Assembly (NCBI RefSeq): GCF_000708045.1
Contig: NZ_ANIE01000004.1
Location: 62,001-126,000, forward strand
Direction of reading: 5' to 3'
Source: Marinobacter nitratireducens
GTDB taxonomy: Bacteria > Pseudomonadota > Gammaproteobacteria > Pseudomonadales > Oleiphilaceae
DNA: 64,000 bases
Below the pieces are notes generated by a model. It searched no databases and had not been told where the DNA came from. It worked only from the letters and a program-made list of their open reading frames with translations. Of the stretch, positions 32,349 through 42,701 are shown one piece after another; position 1 is the stretch's first letter; the number at the start of each line of letters is the position of its first letter. Made by a program: the position numbers and the translations under genes.

Positions 32349-34451
32349 TTGATTTATAACAAGTATATAAAATCAATGATATTGTCGGTAGTGTCGCTGC
32401 CGGTGGCAGTGTCGGCCCTAGCTCAGGAAACAGAAGCGCAGGAGGTCGACGCTCTGGAGGCGAGAGCAGCTGAGCAGGAGTTGGTGCTGAAGGTGACCGC
32501 ACCGCGCCTCACTCGTAACCTGTATGACACCCCGGCGGCGGTCTCGGTGATCAGTGCGCCTGACATTCAGCGGGGCCAGCAACGCCAGCAGCTCGACGAA
32601 TCCCTGGACACGGTGCCTGGTCTGTTTTTCCAGAACCGATACAACTTTGCACAGAACCTTCGCCTCTCCACCCGCGGTTTCGGCGCAAGATCCCCGTTTG
32701 GAATCCGGGGGATTCGTATTCTGGTGGATGATATTCCCTACACGCTCCCGGATGGCCAGTCCCAGATAGACGCTATCGATCTGGATTCGGCGCAGCGTAT
32801 TGAAGTCATTCGCGGGCCCTCATCGGTTCAGTACGGCAACGCTGCAGGTGGGGTTGTGGATATCTCCACCGCACTGGGAGACGAGTTGCCGGAGGCTGGT
32901 CGCCTCCGTCTTGATGGCGGCAGCCATGGGTATCGCAAGGTCGCGTTTCAGGGCAATGGCAGTGGGGACGACACCAGTGGCATTGCAACCCTGTCCTGGT
33001 TGAATGTCGATGGGCATCGGGAACACAGCGCCGCAGAAAAGGGGCTGCTGAACACCCGTGTATCCCATGAATTCTCTGCGGGGCGCCGCCTGACCGCAAC
33101 GCTCAATGCGCTGCACAACCCGAAGGCTGAGGACCCCGGAGGATTAAGCCTGAGCCAGGCCGAGGACGACCCTGAACAGGCGACGACACTGGCAAAGCGT
33201 CTCGACAGTAGCCAGACCGTCAATCAACAAACATTCGGCCTGCAGTTCGATGACTCCCTTGCGTTACCCGGTCATTACTCGGTCACCGGCTTCTACACTC
33301 ACCGGGATTTTGCCCAGCAGTTACCGTTTCCGGGCAGCAGCCGCATTGCCTACGATCGCGATTTCTATGGCCTCAGCTCGCAATACCAGCAAGCCAGCCA
33401 TCTGGCGGGTATGCCGCTGACCTGGGTTGCGGGTCTGGATGTGCATCGACAGTCCGACCAACGGCGGCGTTACCTGGTTTCGATCAACGGTGAGGTGACA
33501 GGCCAGAGTCAGGCAGAAACCCAGAATGCGACCAACACAGCAATGTTCGGTCAGGGTGACCTGGCGCTCTCCGAGCAACTGACGGTGTCACTGGGAGCCC
33601 GGTACGATCACCTCCGGTTGTCGATTGACGACCACTGGCTGAGTGACGGCAACGACTCGGGAAGCCGGAATTTCAGGGAAGTCAGCGGTGTTGCTGGTAT
33701 CAGCTACAGGATCACACCTGTCCACCAGATCTATGGATCGATCGGCACCGCGTTTGAGGCACCTACCTTCACGGAATTTGCCAATCCGAATGGGGGAGGC
33801 TTCAACCCGGACCTTGAGCCCCAGCAAGCGCTTAACCGGGAACTGGGTATGAGGGGCTTGCTCGGTCAGGGGTTAAGTTACGATATTGCCGTGTTCTCAA
33901 TACGGGTTGATGACGAAATATTGCCCTATAACCTGGGCAGCCAGACCTTTTATGAAAACGCCGGAGAAACTCGCCGCAACGGTCTGGAAGTCGGGCTGGC
34001 GTGGGATATTTCCTATGCCTGGCGGCTGACCAGCGCCCTCACTCTCGCGGACTATGAACTGCGCGATTTCACCGACGAAGAGGGGAATGACGCCGATGGC
34101 AACGATATTCCCGGTTTGCCTGGAGAACTCTGGGTGAGTGAACTGGAATGGCAGGGCCGGAAAGGTCGTTTCGCTGCGCTGGAATGGCAGTACGTCGGCG
34201 ACCTGTACGCGGAGAACAGTAACCAGACCGAGGTGGACGCCTACTGGCTGGTGGGGCTGCGGGCCGGAGACTCGTTCCAGTGGTCTGAACAGACTTTGAA
34301 TCTCTACGCCGGAGTCCGAAACCTGTTGGACGAAGACTACTTTGCCAATGTGCGGATCAACGCCAACGCCAACCGACCGGTGGAGGATCGGGGCTATTTC
34401 GAGCCGGGACCGGGAAGAACTTTTTATGCTGGCCTGGAATGGGTATTCTGA
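32349..34451 (+). CDS. TonB-dependent outer-membrane receptor
   Basis: This 700-residue receptor has a signal peptide (cleavage near ALA/QET), a plug domain with RIEVIRGPSSVQYGNAAGGVVDI and a 22-strand barrel ending in the expected aromatic residue (LEWVF). A TonB box may lie in ELVLKVTAP. The barrel resembles PA2911/FecA-like receptors for siderophores, but the substrate is unknown. The start is probably TTG 32349, six bases after AGGAGG; ATG 32376 is an alternative that also leaves a signal peptide. A hairpin just upstream could affect translation. No ABC transporter or sigma regulator lies beside it. Confidence 0.87.
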   Translation: MIYNKYIKSMILSVVSLPVAVSALAQETEAQEVDALEARAAEQELVLKVTAPRLTRNLYDTPAAVSVISAPDIQRGQQRQQLDESLDTVPGLFFQNRYNFAQNLRLSTRGFGARSPFGIRGIRILVDDIPYTLPDGQSQIDAIDLDSAQRIEVIRGPSSVQYGNAAGGVVDISTALGDELPEAGRLRLDGGSHGYRKVAFQGNGSGDDTSGIATLSWLNVDGHREHSAAEKGLLNTRVSHEFSAGRRLTATLNALHNPKAEDPGGLSLSQAEDDPEQATTLAKRLDSSQTVNQQTFGLQFDDSLALPGHYSVTGFYTHRDFAQQLPFPGSSRIAYDRDFYGLSSQYQQASHLAGMPLTWVAGLDVHRQSDQRRRYLVSINGEVTGQSQAETQNATNTAMFGQGDLALSEQLTVSLGARYDHLRLSIDDHWLSDGNDSGSRNFREVSGVAGISYRITPVHQIYGSIGTAFEAPTFTEFANPNGGGFNPDLEPQQALNRELGMRGLLGQGLSYDIAVFSIRVDDEILPYNLGSQTFYENAGETRRNGLEVGLAWDISYAWRLTSALTLADYELRDFTDEEGNDADGNDIPGLPGELWVSELEWQGRKGRFAALEWQYVGDLYAENSNQTEVDAYWLVGLRAGDSFQWSEQTLNLYAGVRNLLDEDYFANVRINANANRPVEDRGYFEPGPGRTFYAGLEWVF

Positions 34452-34486
34452 ATGCCTAACAACTTGAAAAACAGAGGCTTCAGAAC

Positions 34487-35845
34487 ATGAAAACCAAGTT
34501 TCTCCTGGACGAGAGCCAGATGCCGAAGTACTGGTACAACCTGCAGGCGGATTTTCCCGAACCGCTGCCGGCTGTGCTGCACCCGGGCACCCAGCAGCCG
34601 GTTGGTCCCTCGGATCTGGAGCCACTGTTCCCTGAAGCCCTGATCGAACAGGAGGTGACGACCGAGCGGGAGGTGGAGATCCCCGAACCGGTGCGCGATG
34701 TGTATCAGCTCTGGCGACCCGCGCCACTGTACCGTGCTCACCGGCTGGAGAGGGCGCTCGGGACGCCAGCCAAGATTTTCTACAAATACGAGGGGGTCAG
34801 CCCGGCTGGCAGTCACAAACCGAACACCGCCATCCCCCAGGCGTTCTACAACCAGCAGGCGGGTATCCGTACCCTGACCACGGAAACCGGGGCCGGCCAG
34901 TGGGGCACGTCACTGTCCTTCGCGGGTTCGCTGTTCGATATCGATGTGACCGTGTTTCAGGTCCGGGTCTCCTATAACCAGAAGCCCTACCGTCGTGCCG
35001 TGATGGAAACCTACGGTGCGAAGTGTGTTCCGTCTCCTTCAGAACTGACCGAGTTTGGCCGCAAGGTGCTTGCGGAGAACCCGGACCACACCGGCAGCCT
35101 CGGCATCGCCATTTCCGAGGCCGTAGAGTTGGCGGTTCAGGATCCCAACACCAAATACGCGCTGGGCTCAGTGCTGAATCATGTCCTGTTGCATCAGACA
35201 GTGATTGGTCTTGAAGCGATGCAGCAGATGGAAATGGCGGATTGCTGGCCGGACGTGATCGTAGGCTGCACCGGTGGCGGATCGAACTTCGCCGGCATTG
35301 CCTTCCCGTTCATGGGGCATGCGCTTCGGGGCGGGGAAAAGTCCCGGATTGTGGCCGTGGAGCCCTCAGCCTGCCCGACCCTGACTCGTGGCAAGTACGC
35401 CTACGATTTCGGCGACACCGCGCATATGACCCCGCTCACCAAGATGCACACCCTCGGTTCAGGCTTCACACCGCCGGGATTCCACGCCGGTGGCCTGCGA
35501 TACCATGGTATGGCACCGATGGTTTCCCATGCCAAGGAGTTGGGGCTGTTCGACGCTGTTTCCTACACCCAGCGGGAATGCTTTGAGGCGGGTGTGCTGT
35601 TCGCGAGGAATGAGGGAATTGTACCCGCTCCGGAAGCCAACCACGCAGTCAAGGGGGCCATTGATGAGGCGCTCCGATGCAAGCGCGAGGGCAAGGAAGA
35701 AGTCATCCTGTTCAACCTCTGCGGCCACGGCCACTTCGATATGGCAGCCTACACCTCTTACTTCGCCGGAGAACTGAGCGACCACGAATACGACGAACAG
35801 GAACTGGCTATGGCCCTGTCAGGCTTACCTTCCGTAGGTGCCTGA
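34487..35845 (+). CDS. TrpB2-type tryptophan synthase beta-like PLP enzyme
   Basis: This PLP enzyme of 452 residues belongs to the TrpB2 group, which is longer than standard TrpB. The PLP lysine is Lys111 in GSHKPNT, and the phosphate loop is [11 protein letters not shown]. TrpB2 makes tryptophan from indole and serine (or phosphoserine in some archaea) and may salvage indole. No trpA or other trp gene is adjacent, as usual for TrpB2. The ATG at 34487 has only a weak ribosome site, and the gap to the TonB receptor is 35 bases, so they could share a transcript. Confidence 0.9.
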   Translation: MKTKFLLDESQMPKYWYNLQADFPEPLPAVLHPGTQQPVGPSDLEPLFPEALIEQEVTTEREVEIPEPVRDVYQLWRPAPLYRAHRLERALGTPAKIFYKYEGVSPAGSHKPNTAIPQAFYNQQAGIRTLTTETGAGQWGTSLSFAGSLFDIDVTVFQVRVSYNQKPYRRAVMETYGAKCVPSPSELTEFGRKVLAENPDHTGSLGIAISEAVELAVQDPNTKYALGSVLNHVLLHQTVIGLEAMQQMEMADCWPDVIVGCTGGGSNFAGIAFPFMGHALRGGEKSRIVAVEPSACPTLTRGKYAYDFGDTAHMTPLTKMHTLGSGFTPPGFHAGGLRYHGMAPMVSHAKELGLFDAVSYTQRECFEAGVLFARNEGIVPAPEANHAVKGAIDEALRCKREGKEEVILFNLCGHGHFDMAAYTSYFAGELSDHEYDEQELAMALSGLPSVGA

Positions 35846-35847
35846 TC

Positions 35848-35882
35848 GGTCCCGTGGTGGGGGGTACCCCCGCCGCGGGACC
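35848..35882. terminator. GC-rich hairpin between convergent genes
   Basis: GGTCCCG pairs with CGGGACC, and inside it GGTGGGGG pairs with CCCCCGCC around GTA. It lies just after the TrpB2 stop and before the spoVR stop on the other strand, and could end transcription from both sides, though T-runs are poor. Confidence 0.5.
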
Positions 35883-35908
35883 AGCCACCAGCAAAGTAAC
35901 GGGAGGGT

Positions 35909-37483
35909 TCAGTGAGCCCCCGATGACTGGTCGTCGACTACTGGCGGCGGGCAATGATATTCCTCCACCACGGTCCCATCGTCCACACTCTCAAGGTGAA
36001 CATCGAACCCCCAGAGCCGGTGGACATGGCGCAACACCTCCTCCGTTTCCTGCCCCAGAGGCACCCGGTCCACCGGTATGTGCCGTAGCGTCAGAGAGCG
36101 GTCACCGCGAACATCCACATTCCACACCTGGATGTTGGGTTCCCGATAACTGAGGTTGTATTGCCGCGCCAGCTTCTCACGGAGTGGGCGATAGCCAGGA
36201 TCGTCATGGATGGCGGTAACGGTGTAATGGTCTTCCTGATCATCGTTCTCAATGGAAAACAGCTTCAGGTCCCGCATGACCTTCGGTGACAGGAACTGCT
36301 GGATAAAGCTCTCGTCCTTGAAGTTCTTCATGGCGAAATGCAGCGTTTCCAGCCAGTCCGAGCCAGCGTAATCCGGGAACCACTCCCGGTCTTCATCCGT
36401 GGGGTTCTCGCAAATCCGTCGCAGGTCGGTAAACATTGAAAATCCCAGGGTGTACGGGTTGATTCCGGAATACCAGGGACTGTTAAAGGGCGGCTGGTAG
36501 ACAACGGCCGAGTGGCTCTGCAGGAATTCCAGCATAAAGCCATCGTTGACCAGGCCCTTGTCGTACATACGATGCAGCAGGGTGTAGTGCCAGAAGGTGG
36601 CCCAGCCCTCATTCATCACCTGGGTCTGGCGCTGCGGATAGAAGTACTGGGCCAGCTTGCGCACGATGCGCACGATTTCCCGCTGCCAGGTCTCCAACAG
36701 TGGGGCGTTCTTTTCAATGAAATACAGGATGTTCTCCTGGGGATCTTCGGGATAGCGCTTTTTGAGGCTGACCGCGTCCTCGTCGCCATCCGGCCTGGGG
36801 ATCGTCCGCCAGAGGTCATTGATGCGACGTTGCTGGTATTCCTCCCGTTCCTGCTGCCGCCGCTGCTCCTCGACAGCGGAGATCGGGGCTGGTCGCTTGT
36901 AACGGTCGACGCCATAGTTCATCAGGGCATGGCAGGAATCCAGGATTTCTTCGACGGCATCCACCCCGTAGCGTTCTTCGCACTCTGCCACGTAGTGTCG
37001 GGCGAAGACCAGGTAGTCGATGATGGCACTGGCGTCAGTCCAGGTCTGGAACAGGTAATTGCCTTTGAAGAACGAGTTGTGGCCATAGCAGGCGTGGGCG
37101 ATCACCAGTGCCTGCATGGGCAGGGTGTTCTCCTCCATCAGGTAGGCAATGCAGGGATTGGAGTTGATTACGATCTCGTAGGCCAGCCCCATCTGGCCCC
37201 GCTGGTAGCCCTTCGAGGTGCTCAGGAACTGCTTCCCGAAGGACCAATGGTGATAGCCCACGGGCATGCCCACCGAACTGTAGGCATCCATCATCTGCTC
37301 TGCACTGATCACCTCGACCTGGTTTGGGTAGGTGTCCAGATGAAATTCCGCCGCGCACTTGGCGATTTCTTCATCGTATTGACGGATCAGATCAAAGGTC
37401 CACTCGGAGCTGGTGGATATCGGCTCGCTGGCCCTTGGCTGATCACTGTCAGGCGCGTTCGGGCGATCGGCAATATCAGTCAT
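35909..37483 (-). CDS. SpoVR/YcgB-family protein
   Basis: This is a cytoplasmic protein of 524 residues. The conserved family core is visible: [39 protein letters not shown] and [12 protein letters not shown]. SpoVR/YcgB proteins are always found with PrkA and YeaH and take part in starvation or nitrogen stress responses in Gammaproteobacteria. The molecular activity is unknown. It overlaps yeaH by four bases (ATGA) and is last in prkA-yeaH-spoVR. The C-terminal 25 residues are acidic and probably disordered. Confidence 0.93.
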   Translation of the reverse strand: MTDIADRPNAPDSDQPRASEPISTSSEWTFDLIRQYDEEIAKCAAEFHLDTYPNQVEVISAEQMMDAYSSVGMPVGYHHWSFGKQFLSTSKGYQRGQMGLAYEIVINSNPCIAYLMEENTLPMQALVIAHACYGHNSFFKGNYLFQTWTDASAIIDYLVFARHYVAECEERYGVDAVEEILDSCHALMNYGVDRYKRPAPISAVEEQRRQQEREEYQQRRINDLWRTIPRPDGDEDAVSLKKRYPEDPQENILYFIEKNAPLLETWQREIVRIVRKLAQYFYPQRQTQVMNEGWATFWHYTLLHRMYDKGLVNDGFMLEFLQSHSAVVYQPPFNSPWYSGINPYTLGFSMFTDLRRICENPTDEDREWFPDYAGSDWLETLHFAMKNFKDESFIQQFLSPKVMRDLKLFSIENDDQEDHYTVTAIHDDPGYRPLREKLARQYNLSYREPNIQVWNVDVRGDRSLTLRHIPVDRVPLGQETEEVLRHVHRLWGFDVHLESVDDGTVVEEYHCPPPVVDDQSSGAH

Positions 37484-38775
37484 GCGGCTTTCCTCTCGAA
37501 CAGCTGACGGAACACGGGATAGATCTCACCGGCGTCCGCGATCTGTTGCATGGCAAAGCTCTGGGGGAAGCGCTCCATGATTTTCTCGTACTCGTACCAG
37601 AGCATCTGGTGGTCCTGCGGCGTGATCTCCACATAGGCGTAGTACTGCACCAGTGGCAGAATGCTGTCGGCCAGGATTTTGCTGCACACAGGGGAGTCGT
37701 CGTTCCAGTTGTCCCCATCCGACGCCTGGGCCGCATAGATGTTCCATTCAGTCGGCGAATATCGGGATTCGATGATTTTGTGCATCAGCTTCAGGGCGCT
37801 GGAGACAATGGTGCCGCCGGTTTCCCGTGAGTAGAAAAACTCCTCTTCATCCACTTCCTTCGCGCTGGTGTGGTGGCGGATGAAAACCACGTCGATCTTC
37901 TTGTAGTTCTTCTGCAGGAACAGATACAGAAGAATGAAGAAGCGTTTTGCAATGTCCTTGTGCATCTGGGTCATTGACCCGGATACATCCATCAGACAGA
38001 ACATGACGGCACTGGTGGCGGGCTTGGGTTGTTTCTGGTGTTGCCGGAAACGCAGGTCGATCTCATCAATGAACGGAATCCGCCGGACATTGGCCTTGAG
38101 GCGGGCAATCTCCGACTCCAGGGCTTCGATCTGGTCCTTATGGCTGAAGGCCGCATCCAGGTCATCCGGTGCGGATTTCAGGTCTGCCAGCTGCTCCTCC
38201 ATTTCCCGGATCTTCTTGCGTCTGGCGCCGGCCAGCCCCAGCCGGCGGGCGTGGGCGCCACGCAGTGAGCGCACCACATCCAGCTTTGCCGGAACACCCT
38301 GGGTGGTAAAACCGGAGCGCACGTATTTGAACGCCTCCGTGTCTTTGAGTTTTTTGCGGGCGAGATTGGGGAGTTCCAGATCATCGAACAGGAAGTCCAG
38401 AAACTCTTCCTGAGTGATCTGGAAAGCGAATTCATCCATGCCTTCCCCGTCCGGGCTGGCCTGGCCCTGACCCTGGCCCTGGCCACCGCCGCCCTGGGGC
38501 TTTGGAATGCTGTCACCGGCAACAAACTCCTGGTTGCCGGGGTGGACCATCTCCCGTTTACCGCCCTGACCATGATGGAAAATGGGTTCGTCGATATCCC
38601 GGCTGGGAATGCTGACGTTCTCCCCGCGCTCGATATCCGTGATGGATCGGCGATGAACCGCGTCCGACACCGCTTTCTTGATGTGATGCCGGTAGCGGCG
38701 CAGGAACCGCTCCCGGTTCACCGCGCTTTTGTTCTTGCCGTTCAGTCGCCGGTCGACAATGTGGGTCATACCCAT
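37480..38775 (-). CDS. YeaH/YhbH family (DUF444) VWA-like protein
   Basis: This is a 431-residue cytoplasmic protein of the DUF444 family. The N-terminal third is basic and contains a Gly/Gln-rich linker around residues 85-105. The second half has a von Willebrand A-like metal site (MDVSGSM). It is the partner of the PrkA kinase and, in E. coli (YeaG/YeaH), helps survival under nitrogen starvation. The start is ATG 38775 behind GGGAG. It lies 20 bases after prkA and overlaps spoVR. Confidence 0.93.
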   Translation of the reverse strand: MGMTHIVDRRLNGKNKSAVNRERFLRRYRHHIKKAVSDAVHRRSITDIERGENVSIPSRDIDEPIFHHGQGGKREMVHPGNQEFVAGDSIPKPQGGGGQGQGQGQASPDGEGMDEFAFQITQEEFLDFLFDDLELPNLARKKLKDTEAFKYVRSGFTTQGVPAKLDVVRSLRGAHARRLGLAGARRKKIREMEEQLADLKSAPDDLDAAFSHKDQIEALESEIARLKANVRRIPFIDEIDLRFRQHQKQPKPATSAVMFCLMDVSGSMTQMHKDIAKRFFILLYLFLQKNYKKIDVVFIRHHTSAKEVDEEEFFYSRETGGTIVSSALKLMHKIIESRYSPTEWNIYAAQASDGDNWNDDSPVCSKILADSILPLVQYYAYVEITPQDHQMLWYEYEKIMERFPQSFAMQQIADAGEIYPVFRQLFERKAA

Positions 38776-38795
38776 GGTACTGCTCCCGTTGGCCG

Positions 38796-40718
38796 TTAGT
38801 GGGACTTACGAACACGCAGGTACCACTCGGCGAGCAAGCGAACCTGTTTCTCCGTGTAGCCTCGATCGACCATACGTTCGACGAACTGCTTGTGTTTCTT
38901 CTGATCTTCCTGGCTGGCTTTCGGGTTGAAAGAAATAACCGGCAGCAGATCTTCGGTGTTCGAGAACATCTTCTTCTCGATTACGCTGCGCAGCTTCTCG
39001 TAACTGAGCCAGGAAGGATTACGCCCCTGGTTGTTGGCGCGGGCCCGCAGCACGAAGTTGACCACCTCGTTGCGGAAATCCTTCGGATTGCTGATACCGG
39101 CCGGTTTCTCGATTTTCTCCAGCTCGTCGTTGATGGACGAGCGGTCGAGAATCTCCCCGGTCTCCGGATCCCGGTACTCCTGGTCCTGAATCCAGAAGTC
39201 GGCATAGGTGACGTACCGGTCGAACAGGTTCTGACCATACTCGCTGTAGCTTTCCAGATAGGCTGTCTGGATCTCCTTGCCGATGAACTGGACATAGTGC
39301 GGTGCCAGGTATTCCTTGATGAATCGCAGGTACTTCTCCTGGATGTCGGTCTGGAACTGCTCCTGCTCAATCTGTTTTTCCAGCACATAGAGCAGGTGCA
39401 CCGGGTTGGCAGCGACTTCGGTGGTGTCGAAGTTGAAGACCTTGGAGAGAATCTTGAAAGCAAAGCGTGTGGAAAGCCCGTCCATGCCCTCCATGACACC
39501 GGCAGAATCCCGGTACTCCTGAATGGATTTTGCCTTGGGATCGGTATCCTTGATGTTCTGTCCGTCGTAGACCCGCATCTTGGAGAAGATGCTGGAATTT
39601 TCGGGATCCTTGATGCGCGACAGCACCGAGAACTGGGCCAGCATGTCCAGGGTGTCCGGAGCACAGGGAGCCCCGAGCAGGGAGCTGTTGCTGAGTAGCT
39701 TCTTGTAGATCTCAATCTCTTCCGAGACCCGCACACAGTAGGGCACCTTGACGATGTAGACCCGGTCCAGGAACGCCTCGTTATGCTTGTTGTTGCGGAA
39801 CGTCTGCCACTCAGACTCGTTGGAGTGGGCCAGAATGACGCCGTCAAACGGCACCGAACCCATGCCCTCGGTGGTGTTGTAGTTACCTTCCTGGGTGGCC
39901 GTCAGGAGCGGGTGCAGCACCTTGATCGGCGCCTTGAACATCTCCACAAACTCCATCAAACCCTGGTTTGCCTTACACAGGCCGCCACTGAAGCTGTAAG
40001 CATCCGGATCGTCCTGGGAGAAATCCTCCAGCATCCGGATGTTCACCTTGCCTACCAGTGCGGAAATGTCCTGGTTGTTGTCGTCACCGGGCTCGGTTTT
40101 CGATACCCCGATCTGATCCAGCACCGACGGGTATTTTTTCACCACCCGGAACTTGCTGATATCGCCCCCGTATTCGTGGAGTCGCTTGACGGCCCAGGGT
40201 GACATTATGGATTTCAGATACCGCGGAGGGATGCCGTACTCCTCTTCAAGAATCTGGGCGTCCTCCGTGGGATCGAACAGCCCGAGCGGCGTTTCATTGA
40301 CCGGTGAGTCCTTGATGGCATAGAACGGCACCTTCTGCATCAGTGCCTTGAGCTTCTCCGCCAGAGATGATTTACCGCCACCCACCGGGCCGAGCAGGTA
40401 GAGAATCTGTTTCTTCTCCTCCAGCCCCTGAGCGGCATGCCGGAAGAACGACACGATGTTTTCTACGGCATCTTCCATGCCATAGAACTCGGAAAACTCC
40501 GGATAACGTTTGATCACCTTGTTGGAAAATATGCGTGACAGGCGGGGGTCACGGGAGGTATCGACGAGTTCGGGCTCGCCGATGGCAATTAACATTCTCT
40601 CCGCGGCCGTGGCGTAGGCCGTTGGGTCCTTTTTGCAGATCTCCAGGTATTCCTCCAGGCTGTATTCTTCTTCCTGGGTACTTTCATACCGATCTTTGAA
40701 ATGCTGCACGATGCTCAT
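38796..40718 (-). CDS. PrkA/YeaG-family serine protein kinase (AAA+)
   Basis: This is a 640-residue protein with an AAA+ ATPase domain (Walker [11 protein letters not shown] at about residue 110) and a C-terminal kinase-like domain. In E. coli YeaG acts in metabolic adaptation to nitrogen starvation, and recent work on PrkA suggests an AAA+ protease activity as well. The start is ATG 40718 with GAGGGG upstream. It is first in prkA-yeaH-spoVR, and the 254-base gap upstream holds its promoter region, with no clear operator seen. Confidence 0.94.
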   Translation of the reverse strand: MSIVQHFKDRYESTQEEEYSLEEYLEICKKDPTAYATAAERMLIAIGEPELVDTSRDPRLSRIFSNKVIKRYPEFSEFYGMEDAVENIVSFFRHAAQGLEEKKQILYLLGPVGGGKSSLAEKLKALMQKVPFYAIKDSPVNETPLGLFDPTEDAQILEEEYGIPPRYLKSIMSPWAVKRLHEYGGDISKFRVVKKYPSVLDQIGVSKTEPGDDNNQDISALVGKVNIRMLEDFSQDDPDAYSFSGGLCKANQGLMEFVEMFKAPIKVLHPLLTATQEGNYNTTEGMGSVPFDGVILAHSNESEWQTFRNNKHNEAFLDRVYIVKVPYCVRVSEEIEIYKKLLSNSSLLGAPCAPDTLDMLAQFSVLSRIKDPENSSIFSKMRVYDGQNIKDTDPKAKSIQEYRDSAGVMEGMDGLSTRFAFKILSKVFNFDTTEVAANPVHLLYVLEKQIEQEQFQTDIQEKYLRFIKEYLAPHYVQFIGKEIQTAYLESYSEYGQNLFDRYVTYADFWIQDQEYRDPETGEILDRSSINDELEKIEKPAGISNPKDFRNEVVNFVLRARANNQGRNPSWLSYEKLRSVIEKKMFSNTEDLLPVISFNPKASQEDQKKHKQFVERMVDRGYTEKQVRLLAEWYLRVRKSH

Positions 40719-40972
40719 AGATGGCCCCTCGCTTGCTCTCTAATGTCACTCTCAGTTCACGCAATATCCCCGTTGCATCGGTACCGCCGTTCCGGGCGGT
40801 TCATTTAGTTATGGGTGGAAGGAATGGATACTTACAAGCCGGCTGGCAACAGGTGCCTTTGCCGGCCTGTTTAATTTGAGCTTAGTTCACGCTCTGGAAG
40901 ATAGACAGCCGGTATTCGTATTAGGTTCATTAAAATATGTTATGGGGTGTTTTTTTGTGTGGGGGGCAACAC

Positions 40973-41626
40973 CTACCGCTTAACTAACCTGAAAACACTC
41001 TCAGTCCCGCCAATCAGCCCGCGCCGTTTGGCAAACAGATGATCATTCTCAATGGTGTTCGTCACGATGTGTTCGATATCGTAATCCTCGCCATAGAGCT
41101 CCATCACCTCCTCGTCGCTGACGTTAAACGGTGGCGCGGTGATGCGGGTCTTGTAGTCGAGGGTCACCAATAGAATCTTTGTGCCATCGGGAATGACCGC
41201 CGTCAGATGATCAACGTATTGCTTGCGCATGGTCGGGGGGAGGGCGATGAGGGCGGCGCGATCATAGACCAGGCGCACGTGCTTGAGATCGTCCGGAACC
41301 AGCTGGAAAAAATCGCCACACCATAGCTCAAGGTCATCATGGGCGAACTTGGTGAATGGCTCGCCAGGATGAACCTTCGCTTTTTCGCCGGCCTCCTCGA
41401 AAAAATCCTTACAGGCGATCTCGCTCAACTCGACACCGATAATCGGGTGTCCGCGGTCGCTTAGCCACCACATGTCGTGTGCTTTGCCGCAAAGAGGGAC
41501 GAAGACAGCGTCGGTGGAATTGCCAGCCAGTGTTGGCCAGTGGTCGTGCAGGAACTGGTTGACGGTGCCCTCGTGAAAGCCGATTTCCGTCTTGGCCCAC
41601 CGTTCATGCCAGAATTCATGTTCCAT
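40973..41626 (-). CDS. tpm: Thiopurine S-methyltransferase family protein
   Basis: This is a SAM-dependent methyltransferase of 217 residues in the TPMT family. The N-terminal EFWHERWAKTEIGFHEG block and the motif VFVPLCGKAHDMWWL are diagnostic. The bacterial enzyme methylates thiopurines and, in pseudomonads, selenium and tellurium oxyanions, giving metalloid resistance. ATG 41626 follows GAGAGG by eight bases; a GTG nine bases upstream is open but less likely. It is a single gene, divergent from the dehydrogenase gene at 41702. Confidence 0.9.
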   Translation of the reverse strand: MEHEFWHERWAKTEIGFHEGTVNQFLHDHWPTLAGNSTDAVFVPLCGKAHDMWWLSDRGHPIIGVELSEIACKDFFEEAGEKAKVHPGEPFTKFAHDDLELWCGDFFQLVPDDLKHVRLVYDRAALIALPPTMRKQYVDHLTAVIPDGTKILLVTLDYKTRITAPPFNVSDEEVMELYGEDYDIEHIVTNTIENDHLFAKRRGLIGGTESVFRLVKR

Positions 41627-41701
41627 TGTATCCACCTCTCACTCTTGTGCGTTTGTATCAGTCTAACCTAATCTGTTGGCTTCTGGACTCAGGAGGAAAG
41701 T

Positions 41702-42637
41702 ATGAGAGCGGTATTTCTGGATGCGAAAACTCTCGGTGATGACGTCGATCTGACATCGATCGAAAACGTCACTGGCGGATTGAAAAAATACGAGAAAACA
41801 GCGCCCGATGAGGTGCTTGAGCGCATTCAAGGTTTTGATACCGTTGTGGTTAACAAGGTGGTTCTGACCCGGGAACACTTTGATGCCTGCCCTGAACTGA
41901 CGACCATTGCGGTGGTTGCCACTGGCACCAACAACATCGACAAGGTAGCCGCTGAAGACCATGGCATTCGTGTTCTGAACGTGACCAATTATGGCCGTTC
42001 GACTGTTGCCCAACACACCATGGCGTTGATTCTGGCGCTGGCGACCCGCCTCCTGGATTACGATCGGGATGTGCGGGCCGGGCGCTGGGGCAAGAGCGAC
42101 ATGTTCTGTCTGATGGACCATCCGATTCTCGAACTGGAGGGCCGTACCCTGGGGATTGTGGGATACGGTGATCTTGGTAAAGGTGTGATCGAACGTGCCG
42201 AGGCGTTCGGCATGAAGGTCATGCTGGGAACGCGCCCCGGTCAGGAGGCCGGAGAGGTGGATGGCTATCAGCGCATTCCGTTGGATGAGTTATTGCCTCA
42301 GGTGGATGTGCTCTCCCTTCACTGCCTGCTAACTGATGAAACCCGGGATATGATCGGTGAGCGGGAGCTGAAAATGATGAAGCCGGACTCGCTGCTCATC
42401 AATACCAGCCGCGGAGGACTGGTGAATGAGCAGGCCCTGGCTGATGCTCTCCGGGCTGGGGACATCGGAGGCGCCGGGTTTGATGTGTTGACAGAAGAGC
42501 CGCCCCGGAATGGCAACCCCTTGCTGGCGGATGATATTCCCAATCTGATCATTACGCCGCATTCCGCATGGGCCAGCCGGGAGGCGCGCCAAAGGATTGT
42601 GGAAATCACTGCCGGGAATCTCAAGTCCCTCGGCTGA
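41702..42637 (+). CDS. D-2-hydroxyacid dehydrogenase (glycerate dehydrogenase-like)
   Basis: This is an NAD-dependent oxidoreductase of 311 residues. The nucleotide-binding motif is GIVGYGDLGKG, and the catalytic Arg, Glu and His lie in NTSRGG, TEEPP and ITPHSAW. The closest known group is hydroxypyruvate/glycerate dehydrogenase (HprA), which interconverts hydroxypyruvate and D-glycerate, but other D-2-hydroxyacid substrates are possible. ATG 41702 follows AGGAGG. It is a single gene ended by a strong terminator at 42656-42685. Confidence 0.9.
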   Translation: MRAVFLDAKTLGDDVDLTSIENVTGGLKKYEKTAPDEVLERIQGFDTVVVNKVVLTREHFDACPELTTIAVVATGTNNIDKVAAEDHGIRVLNVTNYGRSTVAQHTMALILALATRLLDYDRDVRAGRWGKSDMFCLMDHPILELEGRTLGIVGYGDLGKGVIERAEAFGMKVMLGTRPGQEAGEVDGYQRIPLDELLPQVDVLSLHCLLTDETRDMIGERELKMMKPDSLLINTSRGGLVNEQALADALRAGDIGGAGFDVLTEEPPRNGNPLLADDIPNLIITPHSAWASREARQRIVEITAGNLKSLG

Positions 42638-42655
42638 ACCGTCGGGTCAGTAACG

Positions 42656-42685
42656 AAAAAGCCCCGGATTCCGGGGCTTTTTTTG
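42656..42685. terminator. Strong intrinsic terminator
   Basis: AAGCCCCGG pairs with CCGGGGCTT around ATT, with an A-run before and a T-run after, so it works in both directions. It ends the dehydrogenase gene and the convergent FadL-type gene. Confidence 0.9.
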
Positions 42686-42701
42686 TACGGGTTGAACGTT
42701 C

